Assembly (NCBI GenBank): GCA_030583905.1
Contig: CP129481.1
Location: forward strand, 1,116,001 to 1,180,000
Direction of reading: 5' to 3'
Origin: Anaerolineales bacterium
GTDB taxonomy: Bacteria > Chloroflexota > Anaerolineae > Anaerolineales > Villigracilaceae
Length of the DNA: 64,000 nucleotides
Part shown: positions 44,763 to 52,809 of the stretch, piece by piece
Layout: each line of letters starts with the position of its first letter
Position numbering within the stretch: position 1 is the stretch's first letter
Notes under the pieces: model-generated
Database searches by the model: none
What the model saw: only the letters and a program-made list of their open reading frames with translations
Told to the model about the DNA's origin: nothing
Program-made: the position numbers and the translations under genes

Positions 44763-44894
44763 TTTGCCCACTTGTAAACAAAACTTTGCTATATAGCAGA
44801 TTAGATTTTGATAGCTAGCAAACAGAATTTTGCTATATAGCAAATTAAACTTTGATAGGTAGCAAATTAGATTTTGCGCCTTGCAAAACGGCGG
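44763..44894. repeat. Six-unit array of 22-bp repeats with palindromic core
   Basis: Units begin at 44763, 44785, 44807, 44829, 44851 and 44873, each exactly 22 bp apart. The four central units are clear: TTTGCTATATAGCA, TTTGATAGCTAGCA, TTTGCTATATAGCA and TTTGATAGGTAGCA, each followed by a short A/T-rich stretch such as AATTAGAT. The core TTTGCTATATAGCAAA is a perfect palindrome. The outer two units keep only the TTTGC start. The spacing of two helical turns would put bound proteins on one face of the DNA, as in iterons or operator arrays. Confidence 0.8.
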
Positions 44895-44943
44895 ACGGGG
44901 TACGTCCCGCCGCCGGGTTGTAGAGTAGAAGTCCCTTTCGCAT
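44881..44943 (-). pseudogene. Truncated, frameshifted duplicate of the lipid kinase 5' end
   Basis: Read on the - strand, the sequence starts ATG and translates as MRKGLLLYNPAAGR, identical to the N-terminus of the lipid kinase at 43941, then loses one T (codon for Tyr) and shifts frame. Similarity stops after about 21 codons, where the 22-bp repeats begin. The upstream region, including a degraded -10 box and a later TATATAATTGA, is colinear with that of the intact gene at an offset of about 1.0 kb. Confidence 0.85.
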
Positions 44944-45095
44944 GGCAGGGATTGTAGCCGCGTTCACATACTTCCTTGGGGAGGAGATTACGGGGGGTCT
45001 CGTATATAATTGAGACATTATTTGGAATTAACAATAATGGCACACGCTTTGCACATCAAAAATATGTCTAAAAGCCAAAGCCCATAATAGGAGGA

Positions 45096-47156
45096 ATGAT
45101 GAAAAAACTGTTCAACATAAGGCTGGTTATATTTTCGGCATTGATAGTATTGACCGTCAGCGGATGCGCTACTGCCATCCAATCTACCCCTACTAGCGTG
45201 CCAACTCAAACGCCCAGCATGGCATTAAGCCCAACAACAAGTCCAACTCTAACTGCCACTCTACCCCCATCTCCGACGCCGACGCCTGTTCCTGTGACCA
45301 TTCAGGAAGCTATCCAACGCGGTACCTTTGCGGAACTGGAGGTCTTTAATAAGGGACAAATCCACTATAGCCCGCTCTCGTATATGGGACAGATAATTCG
45401 ACTCAGCAAGTTCTCGCCAGATGGCCTGCAATTTGCGGCAGTCACGAGGAGAGGGGTGTATGTTTATGATGTAAAATCTTGGCAGGAGTTATTTTTATTT
45501 TCTCTCTCTCCAGAAGTGAGTATTACGTCATTAAATTATTCAGCGGACAGCTCCCTGTTCGCTACTGGCGATTCAAGCGGCGCTATTACTTTTTGGGATA
45601 CAAAAACTTGGGAGGTTCAGAACTCCTTTCATGTTCACAAAGGGGAGGTTACCAGTTTGGATATCTCCCCAGATAATCTGAATTTCGTCACCATTGGGGA
45701 TAAAAATGCAATCAGCATCTGGAATATGAGCGATGGAAGTCTGATTAAGTCTCAGTTCCGCGGCAAGGCGGCAGGACCTGCCTATTATTCACTGGATGGA
45801 AAATGGCTGTATATTTCTGAGGAAACTGGCTCTAGGGACCTGATTATTTGGAGTTCTGAAAATCTAAAACTAATCAATCGTTTAAGTCAACTTGGAGGAA
45901 GACCACCTGAGCAGGCTATATCCCCTTACACGAACACTGCTGCCGCTTTCGGCTTCAACACTATCACACTATACGACTTTGACAAGAAAGAAACCTCTAA
46001 ATTGGAGTTGGATGTAGGTTCTTTTGATCGCCCAAGCGATATGGTGTTTCTGGATGAAAATACATTACTGGTAAAGTTTGAAAGACTAGAGAGCTATCAT
46101 TTAATTGATTTGGAATCTCGCGCTATTACCAGCATATCGTTGGAAGTATTGAGTAAAAAAACATTCAAAAACCCTGAGTTTTTGCATATTCTTAAGAGCG
46201 AGGAAATAAAATCGCTTGGATTTGAGGAATTGGGAAGTATCCAGAATATAACATCAGACGGAACTGCGCTAATACTCTCTGGATCCAATGAAGTATCAAG
46301 TGGAGTATTCGATCTAAATCATAAACCAATGAAGAAGACCGGCGGTCAGGAATTCACATGGGGCTCTTCCGTATTCCTATCCGACGGTACTCTGGCTGGA
46401 GTGGATTGGACCCGCCCAATAAGAAACCCTCCATTTTCCAACAAAAAACAACAGGGCGAGTTCGCCATTACCATATTATCTCCAGAGTCCCAGTATGCTG
46501 TGAAATCAAAGTTCAAACAGCCCTATGATCTTCCCGATTACATAGATACTGCCACGATATCCCCCAATGGAAAGGTTCTAGCGGTTGGCACAGCAGATGG
46601 AAATCTATATTTATGGAATCTAGAAACCAAAGAATTAATCACCATAATCAGAGCGCACAATAAGGTGGTTGAAATGTTTGGCTTTTATGGTGCATATTCC
46701 GGGCTATTCTTCGATGAAGATGGTTCTCGCCTAGTAACTTGGGGATGGGACCGCAGTATAAAAGTCTTTAGTATGGAAGACCTATCTGAAGTTATCTCCG
46801 TTCATGGAGGTCAGCCGGTGTTCTCACCCGATGGAAGTCATTTGGCATACATTAGTTCCGATGGAAGTATTCGAATGGAACCGCTATTTGGTGGGGAATC
46901 CCCCAAGATTTTCAGGGGAAAGAATAATCCCAGTCAAATTGCTTTTTCTCCCGATGAGGCTCTGATGTTTACTGGACATCGGGATAATAATACGGGCATC
47001 GTACAGGTTTGGTCAATTACAGATGAGGCATTGCTATTGGATATTCCTCAATATGGTTATGTCACTTCATTGATACTTTCTCCAGATGGAACTCGCTTAT
47101 ATGTACGTACCACTGACGGCGTGATTAGTGTTTGGGGGCATGCCCCTGAAAAATGA
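45096..47156 (+). CDS. WD40/beta-propeller lipoprotein
   Basis: The 686-residue protein starts at the first of two ATGs behind GGAGGA. A signal peptide ends in the lipobox TVSGC, and a Thr/Pro/Ser linker reaches about residue 65. The rest consists of WD40-type repeats with the strand-turn pattern FATGDSSGAITFWDTKTWEV, ISIWNMSDGSL, VGTADGNLYLWNLETKEL and YVRTTDGVISVWG, so one or two extracytoplasmic beta-propellers are expected. Propellers of this kind usually bind proteins. The gene is A/T-richer than its neighbours, especially around 45900-46300. It follows the repeat array and may be controlled from it. Confidence 0.82.
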   Translation: MMKKLFNIRLVIFSALIVLTVSGCATAIQSTPTSVPTQTPSMALSPTTSPTLTATLPPSPTPTPVPVTIQEAIQRGTFAELEVFNKGQIHYSPLSYMGQIIRLSKFSPDGLQFAAVTRRGVYVYDVKSWQELFLFSLSPEVSITSLNYSADSSLFATGDSSGAITFWDTKTWEVQNSFHVHKGEVTSLDISPDNLNFVTIGDKNAISIWNMSDGSLIKSQFRGKAAGPAYYSLDGKWLYISEETGSRDLIIWSSENLKLINRLSQLGGRPPEQAISPYTNTAAAFGFNTITLYDFDKKETSKLELDVGSFDRPSDMVFLDENTLLVKFERLESYHLIDLESRAITSISLEVLSKKTFKNPEFLHILKSEEIKSLGFEELGSIQNITSDGTALILSGSNEVSSGVFDLNHKPMKKTGGQEFTWGSSVFLSDGTLAGVDWTRPIRNPPFSNKKQQGEFAITILSPESQYAVKSKFKQPYDLPDYIDTATISPNGKVLAVGTADGNLYLWNLETKELITIIRAHNKVVEMFGFYGAYSGLFFDEDGSRLVTWGWDRSIKVFSMEDLSEVISVHGGQPVFSPDGSHLAYISSDGSIRMEPLFGGESPKIFRGKNNPSQIAFSPDEALMFTGHRDNNTGIVQVWSITDEALLLDIPQYGYVTSLILSPDGTRLYVRTTDGVISVWGHAPEK

Positions 47157-47281
47157 TGAAATGAGATAATGCAAACAGAAAAGCCCGTTTGTAAATGAAC
47201 GCTGACTGGTGCCGTGAAGTAGAGGTGACTGTCACTTGTTTTACGTAGATGACCGTGCATGTGGAGCCGTCCCGCTGATGT

Positions 47282-47297
47282 TATAATCTCCCCATCA
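47282..47297 (+). promoter_or_regulatory. TATAAT box placed for a leaderless start
   Basis: TATAAT at 47282-47287 ends 9 nt before the ATG at 47297 of the protein kinase gene; the gap has no Shine-Dalgarno sequence. Confidence 0.55.
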
Positions 47298-48412
47298 TGA
47301 CCGAAGGCGCACTTCTCAACGACCGTTATCAACTGCTGGAACAACTCGGCACGGGCGGCATGGCATACGTCTACCGCGCGCGAGACGTGGTGCTCGACCG
47401 CGACGTCGCCATCAAAGTCCTGCGCAAGGACTACTCCAACAACGACGAATTCCAGAACCAGTTCCGGCTCGAAGCGCGCTCTGCCGCGAACCTTTCGCAT
47501 CCCAATATCGTCACCGTGCACGATTTCGGCTTCGCCGACGGCTTGCTCTACATCGTCATGGAGCACATCCCCGGCAAAGACCTCAAGCAACTCATCCGCG
47601 AACGCGGGCGCTTCTCCGTGCAGGACGGCATCCCGCTCATGGTGCAAGCCTGCGCCGGGATTGGCTACGCCCACCGCGCCGGTCTCGTCCATTGCGATGT
47701 CAAACCGCACAATATGCTCGTCGCCAAAGACGGGCGGCTCAAGGTCACCGACTTTGGCATCGCGCGCGCACTTGCCAGCATCACCCCCGCCGAACGCACT
47801 GATATTGTCTGGGGTTCGCCGCTCTACTTCGCGCCCGAACAGGCGGCAGGCGAACCGCCCACTCCCGCCTCCGACGTGTATTCGCTCGGCGTTGTGCTGT
47901 ATGAACTGCTCAGCGGCACACCGCCCTTCACCGCCTCCACCGCCGACGAGCTCGCGCGCATGCACATCACCGCCCGCCCGATCCCCATCCGCGAATACAT
48001 CCCCGATATCCCCGTCGCGCTCGAAGAGATCGTTATGAAAGTGCTCTCCAAGGAGCCCTCCGCCCGCTATCGCACCGCCGACCAACTCGGGCGCGTCCTG
48101 CACAAATTCGGCACGCAACCCGATCCACAGCCCGAACCCGTCCCCGCCCCGCCTGCGGTCATCACCCTCAAACCGGAAGTGGCGGAACGGATCGCGCCTC
48201 AGCCTCAACCCGCCCCCGCGCCGGTTTTCCAGCCCCAATACGCGCCTCCGACTCAGCCGGAACCTGCCTACGTCCGCCCGGCAGAAGCCGCCCCTGAAGT
48301 GGACATTGACTGGGTTGCCGTCGGGCTGGGTCTGCTCGCCGTGCTTGCAGTCGGCGGACTTATCCCATTCTGGTTGATGGTGTATCTCACCTACAATCCG
48401 CCCATTCGATAA
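47297..48412 (+). CDS. Ser/Thr protein kinase (PknB/PrkC type catalytic domain), non-RD
   Basis: The protein has 371 residues. The kinase domain spans about 10-270: G-loop LGTGGMAYVYRA, VAIKVL lysine, EHIPGKDLKQL, catalytic loop HCDVKPHNML, VTDFGIARA, APEQ and the SLGVVLYELLSG helix. The usual HRD is HCD here, making it a non-RD kinase that may not need activation-loop phosphorylation. A Pro-rich segment leads to one membrane helix near the C-terminus, with only a short tail outside; PASTA repeats are absent. It probably signals in the cytoplasm. It stands before rpe, as prkC does in Bacillus, but without the phosphatase gene. A terminator follows. Confidence 0.93.
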   Translation: MTEGALLNDRYQLLEQLGTGGMAYVYRARDVVLDRDVAIKVLRKDYSNNDEFQNQFRLEARSAANLSHPNIVTVHDFGFADGLLYIVMEHIPGKDLKQLIRERGRFSVQDGIPLMVQACAGIGYAHRAGLVHCDVKPHNMLVAKDGRLKVTDFGIARALASITPAERTDIVWGSPLYFAPEQAAGEPPTPASDVYSLGVVLYELLSGTPPFTASTADELARMHITARPIPIREYIPDIPVALEEIVMKVLSKEPSARYRTADQLGRVLHKFGTQPDPQPEPVPAPPAVITLKPEVAERIAPQPQPAPAPVFQPQYAPPTQPEPAYVRPAEAAPEVDIDWVAVGLGLLAVLAVGGLIPFWLMVYLTYNPPIR

Positions 48413-48417
48413 AATTA

Positions 48418-48452
48418 ACCTGACAGAGTACAAAGCCTGTCAGGTCTTTTTA
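48418..48452 (+). terminator. Terminator after the protein kinase gene
   Basis: CCTGACAG and CTGTCAGG pair (with flanking A and T), followed by TCTTTTT. It begins 6 bp after the kinase stop and ends just before rpe, so rpe needs its own promoter or read-through. Confidence 0.8.
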
Positions 48453-48457
48453 ATTCC

Positions 48458-49123
48458 ATGAACCAGTATCTCATCTCTCCCTCCATCATCGCCTCCGATT
48501 TCACCCGTCTCACCGAAGAGATCCATGCCTGCGAAACCGCCGGCGCGGATTGGCTCCACATGGACGTGATGGACGGTCATTTCGTGCCGACCATCACCAT
48601 CGGTCCGCTCTTCGTAGCAGCCTGTAAACGCGTCACAAAACTTCCGCTCGACGTGCATTTGATGATCTCTGAACCCGAAAAATATCTGCAGGAGTTCGCA
48701 AAAGCCGGTGCGGACAACATCACCGTGCATGTCGAAACCTGCACAGACCTGCCCGCAGTGGTGAAAAAGATCCAGGCGCTGGGATGCAAGGCGGGCATCA
48801 CGCTCAACCCCGCCACCCCCGCCTCCGCCTTGGATTCCGCCCTGCCGTTCGCAGACCTGGTCCTGGTCATGAGCGTCAACCCCGGCTATTCCGGTCAAAC
48901 GTTCATGCCGGAGATGATCGCCAAGGTCGAGGAGATCCGTAACAAACTGAACGCCCTGCGTTCCACAGCCCACCTCGAAGTGGACGGCGGCATGAACGCC
49001 GAGACCATTCCGCTCATGAAAAAGGTGGGCGCAAATGTGTTCGTCACCGGCAATGCCGCCTTCAAACATCCGCAGGGAGCTTTTGAAGGCGTGCGGACTT
49101 TAAAAAACATCATATCCTCGTAG
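48458..49123 (+). CDS. rpe: Ribulose-phosphate 3-epimerase
   Basis: The 221-residue TIM-barrel protein shows the family motifs in order: ISPSIIASDFTRL, DWLHMDVMDGHFVP, LPLDVHLMI, VLVMSVNPGYSGQTFMPEM and LEVDGGMNAETI. The conserved His and Asp residues for the metal site are in these blocks. It interconverts ribulose 5-phosphate and xylulose 5-phosphate in the pentose phosphate pathway or Calvin cycle. No clear Shine-Dalgarno is seen, and the terminator is just upstream, so a leaderless or short-leader start is possible. Its position between a PrkC-like kinase and rpmB matches the Firmicutes order. Confidence 0.95.
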   Translation: MNQYLISPSIIASDFTRLTEEIHACETAGADWLHMDVMDGHFVPTITIGPLFVAACKRVTKLPLDVHLMISEPEKYLQEFAKAGADNITVHVETCTDLPAVVKKIQALGCKAGITLNPATPASALDSALPFADLVLVMSVNPGYSGQTFMPEMIAKVEEIRNKLNALRSTAHLEVDGGMNAETIPLMKKVGANVFVTGNAAFKHPQGAFEGVRTLKNIISS

Positions 49124-49162
49124 TGGCAACAGCGTTGCTGTATCAGAAAAGATTAAAACAAA

Positions 49163-49189
49163 AATCACGGCGCAAAATGCGCCGCGATT
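49163..49189 (-). terminator. Terminator of rpmB
   Basis: On the - strand AATCGCGGCGC-ATTTT-GCGCCGTGATT forms an 11-bp stem with one mismatch, followed by TTTGTTTT. It lies 27 bp after the rpmB stop. Confidence 0.85.
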
Positions 49190-49215
49190 CCTGTTTGTAA
49201 GAGGGAAGAGCGAAC

Positions 49216-49401
49216 TTAAGCCGCGGATTTGCCGAGTGTCTTGATGCACTTGGCGCACAGCGTCTTCTTGACCATCCGTCCCTTTTCCATCAACGAGACC
49301 TTCTGCAAATTCGGCTTGAATTTGCGGTTGGTGGCGCGCTGGGAGAAGGAGCGGTTGTGACCGAAGGTGGTCGTCTTGCCGCAGTGGTTGCACTTAGCCA
49401 T
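49216..49401 (-). CDS. rpmB: Ribosomal protein L28
   Basis: The 61-residue protein matches the bacterial L28 length. It starts MAKCNHCGKTTTFGHNRSFS and continues with RATNRKFKPNLQKV, the core of the family. Two cysteine pairs (CNHC and CAKC) mark the zinc-binding form. It is part of the large ribosomal subunit. The gene is on the opposite strand from its neighbours rpe and asp23, whereas in Bacillus rpmB is transcribed opposite to them too, so the arrangement is conserved. Shine-Dalgarno AAAGGA lies 10 nt before the ATG. Confidence 0.97.
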   Translation of the reverse strand: MAKCNHCGKTTTFGHNRSFSQRATNRKFKPNLQKVSLMEKGRMVKKTLCAKCIKTLGKSAA

Positions 49402-49583
49402 TGTGATACATCCTTTCCTTGCAATAATTCCAGTTGACCTGCCTTACCCAAAGGCACGGCATTTTACCACACAACGCAACCAACTTCAAGTTAAGATGTT
49501 AAAATAGGCATTACAGAAAACAACCGTGCCCGGGCATGAATTTCCCCGCGGGGCGGACTACCGATGTATTGAGAGAGGACTCT

Positions 49584-49940
49584 ATGGGCGAAGAAACGAC
49601 TTCCATGGGCGGGATCCACATCTCGCCGAACGCAGTAGCGACGATCGCATATCATGCCACCCTGCAATCCTATGGCGTGGTGGGGCTGGCGCCGAAGAAT
49701 CTGGCGGACGGCATCGTCTCCCAGATCACGCGCGAACCCTCGCGCGGTATTTCCGTGCATTACAAGGACGGGGAGATCAACATCGACATCCATGTCATCG
49801 TTGAATACGGCACGCGCATCACCTCGGTGGCGGACAGCGTGGCGAACACGGTGCGCTTCCATGTGGAAAAGGCGCTGGGTTTGCGCATCAACTCGGTCAA
49901 TGTGCATGTGGCGGGACTGCGCATCAGCAACATGGATTAG
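49584..49940 (+). CDS. Asp23/Gls24 family envelope stress response protein (YloU-like)
   Basis: I prefer the ATG at 49584 (118 residues) behind GAGAGGAC over the in-frame upstream ATG at 49536. The protein has the Asp23 pattern: GGIHISPNAVATIAYHATLQ, SYGVVGLAP, ISVHYKDGEINIDIHVIVEYG, and VHVAGLRI at the end. Asp23 proteins are abundant membrane-associated proteins; the short YloU branch lies before fakA in many Firmicutes. Here, too, fakA follows after 14 bp, so the two are an operon. The molecular role is unresolved. Confidence 0.92.
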   Translation: MGEETTSMGGIHISPNAVATIAYHATLQSYGVVGLAPKNLADGIVSQITREPSRGISVHYKDGEINIDIHVIVEYGTRITSVADSVANTVRFHVEKALGLRINSVNVHVAGLRISNMD

Positions 49941-49954
49941 GAGACCAACGACAC

Positions 49955-51616
49955 ATGGCTATCGATACCGCACGCGTGGAAAAACTCCGCAGGCAGCCCA
50001 TCGACGGGCTGGCGATGAAACGCCTCATGGACGCAGGGTTGACCTGGCTCCGCACCAACCAGCAGGTGGTCAACTCGTTGAACGTGTTCCCCGTCCCGGA
50101 CGGCGACACCGGCACGAACATGACCCTGACGCTGCAATCCGCCTGGAACGAGATCAAGGACTTGGGCACGCGGAACCTGGGCGAGATGGCGGCGGCGGTT
50201 TCCAAGGGCGCATTGATGGGCGCGCGCGGCAACTCGGGCGTGATCACCAGCCAGATCCTGCGCGGATTTTCGCGCGGCGTGCATGAGAAGGCCGTGCTGG
50301 ATAAGGAAACTTTCGTCAAGGCATTGGGCGAGGCGCGCGATACGGCATACAAGGGCGTCGTCCGTCCGGTGGAGGGCACGATCCTGACCGTCATTAAGGA
50401 AGTTGCCAATGCAACAGAAGCAGCTCTCGGGTCCGCGAAGGATGCGATAGAGATCCTGGAAATTGCGGTCAAGGCGGCGGATGAAGCCGTCAAGCGCACG
50501 CCGGAACAACTTCCCGTCCTCAAACAGGCGGGCGTGGTGGATTCGGGCGGCAAGGGTCTGTTCTTTATTTTGGAGGGCATGTTGCGGCATGTGTATGGCG
50601 AGTCGCTGGAAACGCCGACCGTGAGCGTCCAGCCGATGTCCGCCATGAATTTGCAGGATGCGCTCGATGAAGTGGAAGAGGGGCAGGATTACGAAGTGGT
50701 GGTGGATTTCGTGCCGAACGGCGAGTTGGACTTGGGCACGTTCTATGGAAAACTCGAGGAAATGGGCACGTCCATTCAGGTGGGCGAGGGCGAAGGGATG
50801 TACCGCATGCACATCCATGTGCCGACCGAGAACCGTTATACGCCGATCGATTACATTATGGAGATCGGCACGGTGACCAAGGTCGCCATCGAGAATCTGC
50901 TGGCGCAGATGGATGACATCCAAAAAAGCGCACAGATCAAATTTGCGCCGGTGGAACCGGGACATATCGCCGTGGTGGTCGTCTCGCCGGGACAAGGCTT
51001 GAGCAAGATCTTCGCCAGTTTGGGCGTTGCGGCTGTGGTGGCGGGCGGGCAGACGATGAACCCGTCCACGCAGGATATTCTGGCGGCGTTCGAAAACCTG
51101 CCGACCGATAAAGTCATCATTTTGCCGAACAATAAGAACATCATCATGGCGGCGAACCAGGCGAAGGAAGTGACCGTGAAGAATGTACAGGTCGTGCCGA
51201 CGCGCACCGTCCCGCAGGGACTCGCCGCGATGCTTTCCTTCCTGCCGGATGGGGAGGTGGAAGCGGTTGCCGGGAAGATGAACCGCGCGATGAGCGATGT
51301 CAAGACCGGCGAGGTCACGGTCGCGACGCGTTCGGTGGAGATCGATGGCGTGAAGGTTCGGGATGGTCAGGTCATTGCATTGCTGGATGGAAAACTGGTC
51401 GTTTCGGCTGAGTCTGTTGAGCAGAGCGTCATGGACCTGCTCGAAAAAGCCGGAGCCGCCGGGCATGAGATCGTCACGCTGTTCTATGGCGAAGGCATGT
51501 CTCATGCGGATGCCAATCATATTGCGGATGCAATCGGCGAGAAATATCCCAACCTTGAAGTTGAATTGCAGGAGGGCGGGCAGCCGCACTATCAGTTCAT
51601 TATTTCGATCGAGTGA
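49955..51616 (+). CDS. fakA: Fatty acid kinase catalytic subunit FakA (DAK2 domain, YloV type)
   Basis: The 553-residue protein has the DAK2 ATP-binding domain at about 10-200: the Asp cluster in VFPVPDGDTGTNM near residue 48 (Mg and ATP) and GALMGARGNSGVITSQILRG. The middle and C-terminal regions have the degV-like/FakA linker domains with FVPNGELDL, VVSPGQGLSKIF and LFYGEGM. FakA phosphorylates fatty acids held by DegV-type FakB proteins, feeding them into phospholipid synthesis. A DegV gene lies 2.7 kb downstream at 54269. Start behind GGAGACCAACGACAC. It forms an operon with asp23. Confidence 0.93.
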   Translation: MAIDTARVEKLRRQPIDGLAMKRLMDAGLTWLRTNQQVVNSLNVFPVPDGDTGTNMTLTLQSAWNEIKDLGTRNLGEMAAAVSKGALMGARGNSGVITSQILRGFSRGVHEKAVLDKETFVKALGEARDTAYKGVVRPVEGTILTVIKEVANATEAALGSAKDAIEILEIAVKAADEAVKRTPEQLPVLKQAGVVDSGGKGLFFILEGMLRHVYGESLETPTVSVQPMSAMNLQDALDEVEEGQDYEVVVDFVPNGELDLGTFYGKLEEMGTSIQVGEGEGMYRMHIHVPTENRYTPIDYIMEIGTVTKVAIENLLAQMDDIQKSAQIKFAPVEPGHIAVVVVSPGQGLSKIFASLGVAAVVAGGQTMNPSTQDILAAFENLPTDKVIILPNNKNIIMAANQAKEVTVKNVQVVPTRTVPQGLAAMLSFLPDGEVEAVAGKMNRAMSDVKTGEVTVATRSVEIDGVKVRDGQVIALLDGKLVVSAESVEQSVMDLLEKAGAAGHEIVTLFYGEGMSHADANHIADAIGEKYPNLEVELQEGGQPHYQFIISIE

Positions 51617-51620
51617 TACA

Positions 51621-51710
51621 TGTCATTGCGAGGAGTGGCACTCCGTGCCGCGACGAAGCAATCTTCTCAAGTTGTGGGATTGCTTCGCCGCAAAGCGGCT
51701 CGCAATGACA
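51621..51710. repeat. Interspersed palindromic repeat, GTCATTGCGAGGAG type
   Basis: TGTCATTGCGAG at 51621-51632 and CTCGCAATGACA at 51699-51710 form perfect 12-bp terminal inverted repeats. In between are GACGAAGCAATC and GATTGCTTCG arms, so the whole 90 bp can fold into a cruciform. This is the type of REP/MITE-like element found between genes in several phyla. No coding sequence is inside. It lies directly after the fakA stop. Confidence 0.75.
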
Positions 51711-51720
51711 TAGGCAAATT

Positions 51721-51752
51721 AAAAAACGGACGCAACTTGCGTCCGTTTTTGA
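51721..51752. terminator. Bidirectional terminator after fakA
   Basis: AAAAAACGGACGCAA and TTGCGTCCGTTTTT form a stem of 14 bp with a minimal loop. It serves fakA on the + strand and the HAAS-domain gene on the - strand. Confidence 0.93.
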
Positions 51753-51762
51753 TTTAAGTCAC

Positions 51763-52788
51763 TTACCCTTCTGCAGAGTTCCTCTGCGTGATTAATTTGT
51801 AGATACTTTTTACAATCTCGATCAGCGTGCCGAAGATCGCCAGCCCGAGCACAATGCGGATGCCGTTTTGGGCAAGTTCGGCTACTCGCTGTGCCGCGTC
51901 CGCTTCGAAAATGCCGGTGGATTGCAAGGCTGCGCCGTCCACTGCGAGGATGGAGGGACCCGTCAGCAGGAAGTACAGGATCACGCTCTGGAAGATCTTG
52001 ATGGCGATCGAGAAGATGCGGGTGGATATCGTCCAGCGTCCGGAGCGGATCAACATGCCGTTCATCACGATCTCCGCCACCCAGCCGATGTTGATCCATG
52101 GCAGCCAGCGGAAGAAGGCATCGGTCAATGCGGGGATGAATGCGGATGTATCGCCTGAAAAAATGTAGAAACCCAGCCACTGCGGATTGAAGTTGAAGAT
52201 GCTGATGGCAATGAAGGTGAATACGATGGCAAGGATCGGCTCCCAGAGTTTCACTTCGTCCGATTCGGGTTCCTTCTTCAACGAGGCGGGATCCCATTCC
52301 TTCTCATCATCCATCTTGAATTCGGAGGCGGGGACGTAGCGTTCAAGGATGACAAAGACCAGCACGATGTGTCCGAAGACGGTGATGGCGGTAGAGACGA
52401 TGCCTGCCAGCCCTTCGCCGATCGCTCTGGCGAATTCAGGTCCTGCCATTGTCGGCGCAATGGATGCGATCTTGAAGCCTGTCAACACCAACAGGACGAC
52501 GGTCACGACGCTGACGACGATCTTCAACACCATCACAAAGAACGGGAACAGGCGCGGACCGATCAAATATGGATGCGGGTTGTACGTCTGCGCGACGGTT
52601 TGCGGTGCGCCATATTCTTTGAGCAGCTCGATCTCCATCTCCTCATCGGCGGGACGTCCCGCTTTTTGGGCGCGGTCTTCGAGCATGTCCTCCAGCGTGG
52701 AGCGCAGTTCCTTCTCGATGTCCTTGCGCCCCTTCACCAGCGGAAGGTGTTTGCCGACCTCGGTCACATAACGATCTATAAGTTTCAT
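51763..52788 (-). CDS. HAAS-domain (permease prefix-like) membrane protein
   Basis: The start at 52788 follows AAGGAGAATGAA; the protein is 341 residues. Residues 1-75 match the helical HAAS/permease-prefix domain: MKLIDRYVTEVGKHLP, DIEKELRSTLEDMLEDRA, ELLKEYGAPQTVAQTYNPHP. About six membrane helices follow with loops of medium length. HAAS domains are usually encoded next to PadR-like regulators and are thought to link membrane sensing with the regulator. It is the last gene of a three-gene - strand operon with its paralog and padR. The signal is unknown. Confidence 0.8.
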   Translation of the reverse strand: MKLIDRYVTEVGKHLPLVKGRKDIEKELRSTLEDMLEDRAQKAGRPADEEMEIELLKEYGAPQTVAQTYNPHPYLIGPRLFPFFVMVLKIVVSVVTVVLLVLTGFKIASIAPTMAGPEFARAIGEGLAGIVSTAITVFGHIVLVFVILERYVPASEFKMDDEKEWDPASLKKEPESDEVKLWEPILAIVFTFIAISIFNFNPQWLGFYIFSGDTSAFIPALTDAFFRWLPWINIGWVAEIVMNGMLIRSGRWTISTRIFSIAIKIFQSVILYFLLTGPSILAVDGAALQSTGIFEADAAQRVAELAQNGIRIVLGLAIFGTLIEIVKSIYKLITQRNSAEG

Positions 52789-52809
52789 TTCATTCTCCTT
52801 CGCGTCCAT

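Larger units (their letters stand above)
44711..45095. other. 385-bp non-coding region with repeat array and gene remnant
   Basis: This region has no intact gene. It holds the 22-bp palindromic repeat array (44763-44894), a frameshifted copy of the lipid kinase 5' end (44881-44943) with its -10 box degraded to TACAAT, and a TATAAT at 45005-45010 that may drive the WD40 gene. The A+T content of the array is much higher than that of the surroundings. Confidence 0.8.

Noticed and set aside
44763..44894. 22-bp repeats as a CRISPR array
   Set aside because: The repeats are directly adjacent, with no unique 30-40 bp spacers, and no cas gene is nearby.
47057..48433. Open frame of 458 codons opposite the protein kinase gene
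   Set aside because: It is the antisense shadow of a GC-rich kinase gene, glycine-rich and without a family signature.
49937..51589. Open frame of 550 codons on the - strand opposite fakA
   Set aside because: The + strand frame has all FakA motifs; the antisense frame is His/Arg-rich without a domain or Shine-Dalgarno.
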